A DNA stretch of 25,184 nt from Polyangium jinanense (GCF_028435365.1 NZ_JAGTJJ010000103.1:1-25184), one strand, 5' to 3'; shown: positions 7,720-15,130, counted from the first letter of the stretch. Notes: a model not told the origin generated them from the sequence alone. A program made the numbers and translations.

Positions 7720-8415
7720 ATGGCGAAGAATACCTACCAGACGTATATACAGGAAACTCCCGTCGACATCTACCGGGCCGACTTCTTGCGCCGCGGGGCG
7801 ATGTGCGCGGCTCTCGCGACGCGTCATCCGCAGCTCGCGGACGTCGGCGCCGAGGCGAATGCGATCGTCTTGCAGATCGATGCGCGCCGTACGGCGCTGC
7901 AAAGCGCCGAGGATGATCAGGTCCGGGCGCGGGCGATGGAGGACATCGAAAAGCTCGACGTCGTCGATGTGTATACCGAGTTGCGCCGCACGATGTCGGC
8001 CAAGAGCTACGACGTCGCCAAGCTCCTGCCCGACGCGCCCTCCACCTTGCGCCGCCTGGGCACGAGCAATTTCACGGACCGCGCGAACGAGGCCGTCTCC
8101 AACCTGCGGGTGCTGCCCGAAAACGATCCGATCCGCGTGGCGTTCCTCGGGAGGCTCGAAAAGGAGCTCGCCGAGTTCCGCAGCGCCGACAAGGCCGAGG
8201 ATCTGACGCGCGTGGCGCTTCAGAGCGGGCGGATGGCATTGACGCTCTACAAATCCGAGCTCTCGCAGGCCCGGGAGGCGCAGCTCGGCATGATTCACAG
8301 CATCCTCAAGGATCGGGAGAAGACCGCGCTGTTCACGCTTCCCTGGCGCAAGCCGGCCCGGAGCGCCGAGGAGGCGACGCCCGAGGAGGCGGCCGAGGAG
8401 CCGGCTGCGCCGTGA
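7720..8415 (+). CDS. Alpha-helical cytosolic protein of unknown function
   Basis: A 231-aa soluble protein with no signal peptide or membrane segment. It is rich in Ala, Glu, Arg and Leu and predicted almost wholly helical (for example residues 30-95 and 130-195), ending in a low-complexity Glu/Ala/Pro tail (EEATPEEAAEEPAAP). I recognise no domain. It follows the exported protein gene by 57 bp on the same strand, and the Shine-Dalgarno region is weak. Codon use fits a real gene of this genome (strong third-position GC). Confidence 0.7.
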   Translation: MAKNTYQTYIQETPVDIYRADFLRRGAMCAALATRHPQLADVGAEANAIVLQIDARRTALQSAEDDQVRARAMEDIEKLDVVDVYTELRRTMSAKSYDVAKLLPDAPSTLRRLGTSNFTDRANEAVSNLRVLPENDPIRVAFLGRLEKELAEFRSADKAEDLTRVALQSGRMALTLYKSELSQAREAQLGMIHSILKDREKTALFTLPWRKPARSAEEATPEEAAEEPAAP

Positions 8416-8472
8416 CGGGCGGCCGATGTGCGGATCGGACGTCCGACGTCCGACTGGCTTGCCGGCGATGAC

Positions 8473-8571
8473 GCGGAGGCCTCGTCAGGCGTCCGAGTGC
8501 CCGTTCGTGATGCCGCGGAGGCGTACTCAGACGGCTGCGTAGGCCTCCGCGAGGAGGCCGGCGTACGCCTC
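8473..8571. repeat. Nested inverted repeats built from GCGGAGGC/GCCTCCGC
   Basis: GCGGAGGC occurs at 8473-8480 and 8515-8522, and its complement GCCTCCGC at 8543-8550. GAGGCGTAC at 8518-8526 pairs with GTACGCCTC at 8563-8571. The left arms overlap, so the pairings are mutually exclusive. The stretch lies in the 648-bp gap 8416-9063, which has no convincing gene. Confidence 0.55.
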
Positions 8572-8723
8572 ACCCGGTTGAGGAGCTTTCCGCGGGGATG
8601 CGGGAGGCCACGCGGGCGGCTGAGGGGACGGGTTGCGTCTTCGCAGAGCGCGGCTCATGCGCCCGAGTCTGCCTCCGCGGGATTGCGGCAAGGCAACGCA
8701 GGCGCCTGAGGAAGCCCTCTCCG

Positions 8724-8772
8724 CTTTTGCCTCCACTTTGCCTCCGCATTTTGCCTCCGCTTCCGCGTCCGC
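8724..8772 (+). repeat. 12-bp imperfect tandem repeat (TTTTGCCTCCGC type)
   Basis: Three in-register units, TTTTGCCTCCAC, TTTGCCTCCGCA and TTTTGCCTCCGC, are followed by a decayed TTCCGCGTCCGCC. The shared core GCCTCC matches the inverted repeats upstream at 8473-8571. No ORF here has convincing coding features. Confidence 0.7.
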
Positions 8773-9063
8773 CTCGGGGGCGAGCTCGGCCCTCGGGTCA
8801 GGACCGAGCCGCCCGAGCGGGGGGAGCATGGACCTGCTTGCCCGGCGATCATCGGGCGCCGGTGCCTTGCGCAATCACGCAAGCAGCCGTGAGGTGGTGC
8901 GCTCGAGGCCGCTCCTGGGCACGCATCGGCGCCCTCGTAAAAGGCAGTAAACATGCGCTGCCGCTCCTCGCGGGCACGCCTGGCACAGGGGTTGCGGATG
9001 CGTGTGGACGACGCTCCGGCCTCTGCCGGCGCCATACGCCGATCCACCAACAGGCGAGACCCA

Positions 9064-9327
9064 ATGAATACGACCCTTCCTCTCCAAGGAGCGGAACCGC
9101 TCGCGCTCGCAAGGACGCCATCGCACCACGAGACCAGCGAACGCGCCATGAGAATACTGGCCAAATCGCTCGTCCGCAACCTGCAGTCGCAGGGGTACGA
9201 GGTGGCCATCCTTCTCTCCCTCATCACCGAGCTGATCGAGGCCGTCACGGTGGAGATGCAGCGCGCCACGGGGCGCTCGCCTCAGCCGAGCGGGAGCCCT
9301 CGCGCCGCTCACCCGCACAAGCGCTGA
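9064..9327 (+). CDS. Small helical protein of unknown function upstream of the PKS genes
   Basis: An 87-aa product from ATG 9064. The open frame reaches further upstream, but the first convincing protein-like segment begins here. Residues 25-67 form an amphipathic helical region (RAMRILAKSLVRNLQSQGYEVAILLSL is its core, positions about 28-54), and the C-terminal 20 residues are Pro/Ser/His-rich and probably disordered. I recognise no family. It is 72 bp upstream of the aromatase/cyclase on the same strand and may be the first gene of that unit or an unrelated neighbour. A longer minus-strand frame overlaps it but lacks features. Confidence 0.5.
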   Translation: MNTTLPLQGAEPLALARTPSHHETSERAMRILAKSLVRNLQSQGYEVAILLSLITELIEAVTVEMQRATGRSPQPSGSPRAAHPHKR

Positions 9328-9365
9328 CCCGGCACGGCCGGGCATGACGATTCCTCCGAAACCAG

Positions 9366-9402
9366 GCGCTCTCCGAGCGCATATCGAACAGATATTGATA
9401 TG
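9366..9402 (+). promoter_or_regulatory. Hairpin and dyad at the start of the aromatase gene
   Basis: GCGCTC/GAGCGC with loop TCC (9366-9380) is followed at once by the dyad CATATC (9380-9385) and GATATG (9397-9402), whose right arm includes the ATG of the aromatase/cyclase. No Shine-Dalgarno is visible before that ATG. This could be a cluster operator or a translational control site; it is an inference from sequence alone. Confidence 0.35.
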
Positions 9403-10326
9403 AAGACGAAGCATTCGATCGACATGGCGTGCCCCCCTGAGCTGGCCTTCCGCATTGGCCTCGATGTAAGTCGTTGGCCTGAAATCTTTCCGCCCTGCCT
9501 GTGCGCGAAGGTCCTCGAAGAGACCGACACCCGCCAGAAGATCGCCCTCACCGCCCGCGCGAACAACGGCGTCTTCTCCTGGGAATCGGTGCGCAGCATC
9601 GATCGCCAGCACCGCCTGATCTCCTTCGCGCAGAGCAAGCCGTCGCCGCTCGTGCGCTCCATGCACGGCATGTGGAGCTTCGAGAAAACCGCGACCGGCT
9701 GCAGGGTCACGCTCACCCACGATTTCGAGATCGCCGAGGATGTCAGCGGCGTCGTCGAGGGGGTGAATACGCACGAGGAGGCAGCTCGGTTCATGATGAA
9801 GACCGTGGAGACCAATAGCATGAAGGAGCTCGCCGCCATTGGTGCGCGCGTGGAACGTGAGAAATGGCGCCACGAGTTCCAGGAGGCTCTGGTCATCAAG
9901 CAGCCCCCTGGGCTGATCATGCGGCTCCTGGGCGACGCCGCGAGCTGGCCCTGGCTCCTGGAGCATTGCGACGGCGTCGATATGCTCTACAACGATGGGT
10001 CGTTTCAGGAGTTCGTCATGGTAGTACGCGTCGGCGAGCGCGAGGAGCGCATCCGCAGCATCCGCGTTCTATCGAAGGATCGAATCGAGTATTTCCAGCC
10101 AGAGCCGCCCCCGGCCCTCCGGGAGCATCGCGGTCGCTGGACCGTCGTAGAGTCGCCCGAGGGCGTCGAGGTCGTGTCCTGGCACGAGGTCGTGCTGAAC
10201 CCGTTGTACTGGGCCGACAAGGATATCGACGCGGCCAAGCGGCAGGTCGAGGCCGCCATCAACCGCAACAGCCTCGGCACCATGAAGGCGATCCAAGGCA
10301 AGCTCGCGGCGACGACGCGAGCATGA
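9400..10326 (+). CDS. Type II PKS didomain aromatase/cyclase
   Basis: A 308-aa protein with two tandem SRPBCC (START-like, polyketide cyclase) domains: residues about 1-145 (MKTKHSIDMACPPELAFRIG, DVSRWPEIFP, WSFEKTATGCRVTL) and about 158-300 (ALVIKQPPGLIMRLLGDAASW, RGRWTVVE, WHEVVLNP). The duplicated arrangement and length match the didomain ARO/CYC family typified by ActVII (about 316 aa), which closes and dehydrates the first ring of a ketoreduced poly-beta-ketone on the ACP. The two domains are divergent, as usual. Presence of an ActIII-type ketoreductase downstream fits this type, since didomain ARO/CYCs act on C9-reduced chains. The ATG at 9400 lacks a Shine-Dalgarno. Confidence 0.88.
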   Translation: MKTKHSIDMACPPELAFRIGLDVSRWPEIFPPCLCAKVLEETDTRQKIALTARANNGVFSWESVRSIDRQHRLISFAQSKPSPLVRSMHGMWSFEKTATGCRVTLTHDFEIAEDVSGVVEGVNTHEEAARFMMKTVETNSMKELAAIGARVEREKWRHEFQEALVIKQPPGLIMRLLGDAASWPWLLEHCDGVDMLYNDGSFQEFVMVVRVGEREERIRSIRVLSKDRIEYFQPEPPPALREHRGRWTVVESPEGVEVVSWHEVVLNPLYWADKDIDAAKRQVEAAINRNSLGTMKAIQGKLAATTRA

Positions 10327-10360
10327 CCCCCTCTCGGCAGACCAGAAAAGGATGCACAGC

Positions 10361-11011
10361 ATGCTCACCCAGTTCGACTTCTACGCGATGTCCTCAGAGG
10401 AGTTTCAAAGCGCCATGGCGAGCGCGCCGTTCCAGCGTCGGGGGCGCGGGCGCGCGCGCCTCTCCGTCGCCATCGAGCAAGACAATCTCGATCGCGATGG
10501 TTATCGGAGGTCCCCCTACGATCTCATGATGGTCTCGACGGGCCCGGAGCGGCAGCTCGAGAATGGGTATGTCGACACCCCCTCGCCGTATCCTTCGCTC
10601 AGGCTCGCCACGCGCGGCGCGTTTCGCGCTCGCGGCCAGCATCGTGAGGAGGTCGCGGTCGACTCGACGGCGCGCCCGACCGGCATCCTGCTCATCACGT
10701 TGTGCGCGCTCGCGCCGCAGGATCGAGAACGGTTCCTCGATCAGTTCAAGCGCGCGGCGGGCTTCATGGAGACCCAATCCGGGTTTGTCTGGAGCCGCCT
10801 GTTCGAGGCTGTGTCCGGCGATCGCGCCGGCTGGTTCATCAATGTCGCGCGCTGGACCAGCGTCCCGGCGTTCGAGGCTGCGTTCGCGCGCCCCGCCTTC
10901 AAAGGCATCATCAGCGGCGGCTTCAAGCCGAAAAGCCAGATCATGCTCGCCCGCGTCGGAAGCTCACAGGGACAACGTCCGGTCCTCGAGGCCCAGGTGA
11001 TGTCCAGATGA
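10361..11011 (+). CDS. ABM-superfamily protein 1 (antibiotic biosynthesis monooxygenase-like)
   Basis: A 216-aa protein; ATG 10361 is favoured because AGAAAAGG lies 9-10 nt upstream, while ATG 10352 abuts that same sequence. The C-terminal half (about 105-205) is a dimeric alpha-beta barrel domain of the ABM type: LLITLCAL strand, helix DRERFLDQFKRAAGFM, then GFVWSRLFEA, and the W-x(4)-F helix WTSVPAFEAAF. The N-terminal half (1-95) is less typical. Relatives such as ActVA-ORF6 and TcmH are cofactor-independent oxygenases that oxidise phenols or anthrones to quinones. It is the first of four consecutive paralogues. The stop overlaps the next gene's ATG by 4 bp (ATGA), suggesting coupled translation. 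Confidence 0.75.
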   Translation: MLTQFDFYAMSSEEFQSAMASAPFQRRGRGRARLSVAIEQDNLDRDGYRRSPYDLMMVSTGPERQLENGYVDTPSPYPSLRLATRGAFRARGQHREEVAVDSTARPTGILLITLCALAPQDRERFLDQFKRAAGFMETQSGFVWSRLFEAVSGDRAGWFINVARWTSVPAFEAAFARPAFKGIISGGFKPKSQIMLARVGSSQGQRPVLEAQVMSR

Positions 11012-11613
11012 TCGCGCGAATCGATATCGTGGAGACAGACGACGTCGCGGGCCTTCAGCGCTCCTGGACCGCGGCAGCTCGCGAGCTGGTCGCGCGCCGA
11101 GGGTTCTTGAACGCCCGTCTCCACGTCGTCTACAAACGCATCAATGCCTTCGGATACGACCTGGTCAGCATCGTCCGATGGAACGACATCAATGCCTATT
11201 ACGAGGCCCAGGCGTCGGGCCAGAGGCTGCCCTTGGCGGCGAATCGCGGGGTGGCCCTCTACGGGCTCGTCGAGCGCAGCGAGTTCGTCGAGCAACCGGC
11301 TCGGGCGTCGCACCTCGTCATCACCAATGCCTATCGCATCCTGCAGCCCAAGGCCGCGGAGATCGCGCGGATGTGGGGCGCGACGAGGGATCTGATGGCC
11401 AAGCGCGACGGGTTCATCTCCGCGGAGCTCTTCGAGAGCTATCACCCGGAGAACGATACCTACTACTTCGTGAGCCGCGCCGAATGGGAAGACGAGGACG
11501 CATTTTCGAGGCAACTCGAGGGCAAGGACTACAGGCAGCTCGTCGCCCCATTCGAAGGGATGTTCCAGATTTGCTTCTCGCGAGTCGCCGAGGAAATCAC
11601 GAAAACCGGGTGA
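11008..11613 (+). CDS. ABM-superfamily protein 2, two repeats
   Basis: A 201-aa protein from ATG 11008, overlapping the preceding stop by 4 bp; the open frame extends upstream but only through the preceding gene. There are two ABM-like repeats: residues 1-92 (GFLNARLHVVY, then VRWNDINAYYEA) and about 100-195 (HLVITNAYRI, GFISAELFESYHPENDTYYF, AEWEDEDAFSRQL, then LVAPFEGMFQICFSR). The repeated strand G-F-x-x-A-x-L and the aromatic W-x(4)-A/F-Y/F motif are shared with the neighbouring paralogues. The probable role is oxidation of an aromatic polyketide intermediate; one monomer may form the complete two-domain barrel. Confidence 0.78.
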   Translation: MIARIDIVETDDVAGLQRSWTAAARELVARRGFLNARLHVVYKRINAFGYDLVSIVRWNDINAYYEAQASGQRLPLAANRGVALYGLVERSEFVEQPARASHLVITNAYRILQPKAAEIARMWGATRDLMAKRDGFISAELFESYHPENDTYYFVSRAEWEDEDAFSRQLEGKDYRQLVAPFEGMFQICFSRVAEEITKTG

Positions 11614-11655
11614 TCCGCTCGGGCCGACGCCCGCCTGCCGCGAAAGGGTTCTGTC

Positions 11656-12285
11656 ATGGTCACGGTCATCGATCTCCTTCAAACATCCAATCGCTCGGCG
11701 TCGACGAGCGCATGGAACGCCGTATGCACGTTCCTGTCCGAACAACCAGGCTTCCAGGGGGGGCAGCTCCTCGAGAGCTTCCAGACGATCACGCCACGCG
11801 CGAGCTGCGAGATGGCGAGCATCTGCCGGTGGCGCTCGGACGAGGACTGGGAGCGCGCCCGCTCGGCTGTCAGGCGAGATCAGGCGCTGGTCGCCGTCTT
11901 GAGCGCGGCGGGCACCAAGTTCACAGGGTTCAAGATGGATCTGGTCGATGGCTCCCAGTACCTCTTCAACCCGCCCTCCGACAATATGGTTCTGGTCGAC
12001 GTCGTATACCTGCCCGAGGACCGCATGGCGGCTTATGCCGCCATGTGGGCCGAGGCCGCGCGCCATATGAGCCGGCTCCCCGGGTACGTGAATTCCAGCC
12101 TGTTCCGGAGCCGGAACCTCGCTGGCGAGGTCAAGTTCATGAACATCGCCGAGTGGAAGAGCAGTGAGGCGTTCTTCGACGCGGTCCGCAGCAATCGCTT
12201 CACGAAGGTCGTCGAGCCGTTCAAGGCCGACTTCTCGTTGTATCTGAATCGCCGTATCGCACTGCATACGGCACGGGAGCGCTGA
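11656..12285 (+). CDS. ABM-superfamily protein 3, two repeats
   Basis: A 209-aa protein with AAAGGG 8 nt before ATG 11656. Repeat 1 covers about 1-97 (TVIDLLQTSN, GFQGGQLLESFQ, ICRWRSDEDWERA). Repeat 2 covers about 110-205 (MVLVDVVYL, GYVNSSLFRSRN, NIAEWKSSEAFFDAV, VEPFKADFSLYLNRR). The second repeat is the more canonical ABM domain. Which copy carries activity cannot be judged by eye; cofactor-free quinone-forming monooxygenases rely on only a few conserved polar residues. It is separated from the preceding gene by 42 bp and from the next by 8 bp. Confidence 0.78.
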   Translation: MVTVIDLLQTSNRSASTSAWNAVCTFLSEQPGFQGGQLLESFQTITPRASCEMASICRWRSDEDWERARSAVRRDQALVAVLSAAGTKFTGFKMDLVDGSQYLFNPPSDNMVLVDVVYLPEDRMAAYAAMWAEAARHMSRLPGYVNSSLFRSRNLAGEVKFMNIAEWKSSEAFFDAVRSNRFTKVVEPFKADFSLYLNRRIALHTARER

Positions 12286-12293
12286 GGTCAGGT

Positions 12294-12896
12294 ATGATCT
12301 ACTGGATCGACGTCGTCGCCGCCGCCGCCGCGCCCAGCTATGCCGCTCGCTGGCAGGAGCGCGCGCTCGCCCTGCGGGCGCCGCGTAACCTGCGGACGGC
12401 CGAGCTGTTTCAAGTCATCGAGCCGATCCGCGACGTGGATTACGCGCTCCTCTCCGTTTATGGATTCGACAGCGATGACGTCGGCGAAGCGGCGCTGCGC
12501 GAGGGGTCCTCGAGCGACGACGCGGCATTTGCTGTCGAAGGCACGAAGTGCCGCGTGAGGATCACGTTGTCCGAGCTGACCCCCACGCTGCCCGGCCATG
12601 TGTGGCTGATCAACCCATTCGAGATCAACGAGGACCAGATCCCGGACGTACTGAATATGTGGGACAAAGCCAAGAACCACATGACAGCCCATGCCGGCTT
12701 CTTGAATGCCCGGCTGTTTCGTTCCGCCGCCCCGTCGACCAAGTACGGGCTGTTCAACGTATCGCAGTGGCGCAGCGCTGGGGACTTCAAGCAGTCGCTG
12801 GGCGACAAGGCGTACGACCGCCACCGGGAAAGATCGATGCAATATCGGCTTCACCCGTCGCTATGCGCACGAACGCACAGCCTCGAGTTCCAGTGA
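12294..12896 (+). CDS. ABM-superfamily protein 4, two repeats, possibly altered C-terminus
   Basis: A 200-aa protein; GAGG at 12283-12286, overlapping the upstream stop, can serve as its Shine-Dalgarno. Repeat 1 is residues 1-95 (IYWIDVVAA, NLRTAELFQV). Repeat 2 is about 100-180 (VWLINPFEI, GFLNARLFRSAAP, NVSQWRSAGDFKQSL). The last 28 residues do not resemble the family. Instead a different forward frame across about 12828-12870 reads CNIGFTRRYAHE, matching the expected final strand (compare FQICFSR in paralogue 2). A frameshift near 12825-12835 is therefore possible. It is followed 17 bp later by an SDR gene with a good Shine-Dalgarno. Confidence 0.72.
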   Translation: MIYWIDVVAAAAAPSYAARWQERALALRAPRNLRTAELFQVIEPIRDVDYALLSVYGFDSDDVGEAALREGSSSDDAAFAVEGTKCRVRITLSELTPTLPGHVWLINPFEINEDQIPDVLNMWDKAKNHMTAHAGFLNARLFRSAAPSTKYGLFNVSQWRSAGDFKQSLGDKAYDRHRERSMQYRLHPSLCARTHSLEFQ

Positions 12897-12913
12897 GAAG
12901 CAAAGGAGCCAAC

Positions 12914-13609
12914 ATGTCCAAGGTGGCGCTCGTGACCGGCGCGAGCCGCGGAATCGGACGAGACATCGGGCGCTGGTTCGCCGAACGCGGGTTCGATCTC
13001 ATCCTCGTGGCCCGCGACGCGGCGAAGCTGGCTGAAAACGCGGAAGCGCTGCGCCGGGAGCTCGGGGTCGCGGCGAGCGTCGTCGCCGTCGATCTGTGCG
13101 ATTTCGACGCGGCGCGCGCCGCCCTTCAGGTGGAGCTCCGGCGATACGGGCGTCTGGACGTCCTGGTCAACTCGGCCGGCATATTCCGCTTTGGCACCAG
13201 CAGCATCAGCGTCGGCGACCTCGAGGCTTTGCTGACGACCAACGTCAAGGCGGTCCACAATGTGTGTATCGCCTGTCTGGACGCGCTGGCCGCGGCGGGC
13301 TCGGCCCACGTCTTCAACATCGCATCCATCACCGGCGTGGAGCCGTTCGCGGCCGTCGGCGGTTATGCGACCAGCAAGCACGCGCTGGTCGGCTACAGCC
13401 GGTCCCTGGCGCGGGAGCTGTTGCCCAGAGGCATCAAGGTCACGACGCTATGTCCGGACGCTGTCGACACAGATATGGCGGTTGGTTCAGGCCTCCGGCC
13501 GGAACAGATGATAACGACTGCAGACATACGCCGGGCCATCGAGTTCGTCCTGTCTCTATCTCCTGCCGCGCTCGTCGATCTGCTCGTGATCGGCCGTAAA
13601 CCCGCTTGA
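12914..13609 (+). CDS. Short-chain dehydrogenase/reductase (FabG/YdfG-like)
   Basis: A 231-aa classical SDR from ATG 12914, preceded by AAAGGAG. Motifs: NAD(P)-binding TGASRGIG near residues 8-15, an Arg in LVARD (often NADPH-preferring), NSAG around 86-89, catalytic Ser in FNIASITG, and YATSK with the Tyr and Lys about 13-17 residues later. It presumably reduces a carbonyl or dehydrogenates a hydroxyl of the aromatic polyketide during tailoring. It is co-oriented and closely spaced with the ABM genes, so probably in the same transcript. It is less similar to ActKR than the gene at 14140, lacking that protein's GGLGNY end. Confidence 0.85.
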   Translation: MSKVALVTGASRGIGRDIGRWFAERGFDLILVARDAAKLAENAEALRRELGVAASVVAVDLCDFDAARAALQVELRRYGRLDVLVNSAGIFRFGTSSISVGDLEALLTTNVKAVHNVCIACLDALAAAGSAHVFNIASITGVEPFAAVGGYATSKHALVGYSRSLARELLPRGIKVTTLCPDAVDTDMAVGSGLRPEQMITTADIRRAIEFVLSLSPAALVDLLVIGRKPA

Positions 13610-13673
13610 AGGAAGCGTACGCGACGGACCGTCGGCATTGGATCAACACATCAACCCGTGCTAAATTCAACAA

Positions 13674-14120
13674 ATGAAACGTACAGTTCACGCCGTCGCC
13701 GGTGGGGTTGCAATCACGACGGTGGCGTCATTCATGACCTCGACCTTGGTCGCAGAGCTGACGGGGAACCACAGCCTCATCGTGGCGGTCAAGCGGTTCA
13801 TCCTGTTTGGCCTCGGCGTGCTCATTCCTGCAATGGCTATCGCTGGAGGCACGGGAAACTCGCTGAGCGCCAATCGGAAGGGGAGGCTGATCGATGCAAA
13901 ACGAAGGCGGATGAAGTTCATTGCTGCGAACGGCCTCTTGATCCTGGTTCCTTCGGCACTGGTGCTTTATCGCCTCGCCAGCGCCGGCTCCTTCGGCGTG
14001 ACGTTCGTCGTCATTCAGATCATCGAGCTCGCGGCAGGCGCGACGAATGTCTTCCTTCTCTCGCGCATGATACGGGACGGCTTCAGGCTCTCAGGGAGGT
14101 TCAGGCCGGCCAGAACATAA
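13674..14120 (+). CDS. Four-helix integral membrane protein of unknown function
   Basis: A 148-aa protein with four hydrophobic segments at about 8-27, 43-62, 82-102 and 105-127, and a very basic loop (SANRKGRLIDAKRRRMK) between helices 2 and 3, which predicts that loop to be cytoplasmic. The size and 4-TM layout recall small membrane oxidoreductase-like families such as DUF1772, but I cannot assign it. No clear Shine-Dalgarno precedes ATG 13674. Position between an SDR and the ActKR-like gene, with only 19 bp to the latter, argues that it belongs to the biosynthetic operon. Confidence 0.7.
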   Translation: MKRTVHAVAGGVAITTVASFMTSTLVAELTGNHSLIVAVKRFILFGLGVLIPAMAIAGGTGNSLSANRKGRLIDAKRRRMKFIAANGLLILVPSALVLYRLASAGSFGVTFVVIQIIELAAGATNVFLLSRMIRDGFRLSGRFRPART

Positions 14121-14139
14121 CGGCTTCCGAGGAAAACCG

Positions 14140-14925
14140 ATGAACAACGAGAAGAAAATCAAGAAGACAGCATGTATCACCGGCGCAGGCCGTGGAATTG
14201 GCAAGGCCGTCGCTCTTCGGCTGGCGGAGGAAGGCTATGAGCTCGCCCTCGTCGCTCGGTCGGAGGAGCAGCTCGCGGCGACGGCAGAGGAAGTCCGACG
14301 CGCCGGTGGATCTGCCTCCATTCACGTGTGCGATGTGAGGTCGCCGGAAGCCATCGTCACGGCGGTACGCAACGCAATCGAGCGCTGGAACGGGATTTCT
14401 CTGCTCGTCAACAACGCTGGGCGGGGAGGAGGCGGTCCGACGGCCTCGACGAGCGATGAGCTATGGCGAGAGATCATCGAGACGAACCTCGACAGCGTTT
14501 TTTACACGACCAAGGCGGTGCTCAACCATAACCCGCCTGATACTCTCAAGACGATCCTCAGCATCTCGTCGACCGGGGGTAAGCAGGGTGTCGTGTACGC
14601 GGCGGCCTACAGCGCGTCGAAACATGGCATCATCGGCTTCACGAAGTCGCTCGGGCTCGAGCTCGCACCGAAGGGAATCACCGTGAACGCGGTATGCCCC
14701 GGCTTCGTCGAGACGGACCTCGCCGCGAAGGCGCGGAGCGGGTACGCCGGGATCTGGGGCGTCAGCACCGACGAGGCCAAGCGGCGAATCGAGCAACGAG
14801 TGCCGATCGGGCGTTATATCGAACCTGAGGAGGTCGCAGATATGGTCGCCTACCTGGCTTCCGATCGGGCGAGAGGGATCACGGCGCAGGCCATCAACAT
14901 CTGTGGGGGGCTCGGCAACTACTAG
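14140..14925 (+). CDS. Type II PKS ketoreductase (ActIII/C9-KR type)
   Basis: 261 aa, the same length as ActKR (261 aa). Motifs: TGAGRGIG (14-21), NNAG (91-94), and catalytic Ser144 in SSTGGKQG, Tyr157 and Lys161 in YSASK, matching the ActKR numbering. The hallmark C-terminal ICGGLGNY and the VNAVCPGFVETDLA and RVPIGRYIEPEEVADMVAYL stretches are also present. These enzymes reduce the C9 carbonyl of the nascent octaketide or longer chain on ACP, using NADPH. The ActKR stereocontrol motif Pro-Gly-Gly (94-96) is replaced here by an all-Gly run (RGGGGP). GAGGAA precedes the ATG. A strong hairpin follows the stop, so this is likely the last gene of the first transcription unit. Confidence 0.93.
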   Translation: MNNEKKIKKTACITGAGRGIGKAVALRLAEEGYELALVARSEEQLAATAEEVRRAGGSASIHVCDVRSPEAIVTAVRNAIERWNGISLLVNNAGRGGGGPTASTSDELWREIIETNLDSVFYTTKAVLNHNPPDTLKTILSISSTGGKQGVVYAAAYSASKHGIIGFTKSLGLELAPKGITVNAVCPGFVETDLAAKARSGYAGIWGVSTDEAKRRIEQRVPIGRYIEPEEVADMVAYLASDRARGITAQAINICGGLGNY

Positions 14926-14942
14926 CGTTTTATGATCGACCG

Positions 14943-15001
14943 GTCCTGCGCCGTGCGCGGCAATTGACCCATCGCTCCGCGGCGCAGGACTTTCAATTTA
15001 T
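14943..15001 (+). terminator. Candidate intrinsic terminator after the ketoreductase gene
   Basis: Perfect 10-bp arms GTCCTGCGCC (14943-14952) and GGCGCAGGAC (14981-14990), with further partial pairing inside, are followed by the T-rich TTTCAATTTAT. It begins 18 bp past the ketoreductase stop, in a stretch that is unusually AT-rich for this region. The tail is not a clean T-run, so efficiency is uncertain. Confidence 0.6.
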
Positions 15002-15002
15002 C

Positions 15003-15058
15003 TGTTTTGAAATAGCACCCAAGCTCCATTCACTTCACACACGAATCATTTCAAAACA
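15003..15058. promoter_or_regulatory. AT-rich region with 11-bp inverted repeat upstream of KS-alpha
   Basis: Arms TGTTTTGAAAT (15003-15013) and ATTTCAAAACA (15048-15058) are perfect complements. They lie in the most AT-rich noncoding stretch of the cluster, 73 bp before the KS-alpha start. This is a good candidate for the promoter/operator of the KS-alpha/KS-beta/ACP unit; no -10/-35 pair could be assigned with confidence. Confidence 0.5.
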
Positions 15059-15130
15059 AATACGACGACAGCCATTGCATTTTCGAACGTCACGACCACA
15101 ATCACGAGGCGTGACACGGAGACATCAAGG

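Noticed and set aside
10741..12267. 508-codon open frame on the minus strand across the ABM genes
   Set aside because: Antisense shadow of the high third-position GC; composition is rich in Arg, Glu, Asp and His with no domain, while the plus strand encodes four recognisable paralogues.
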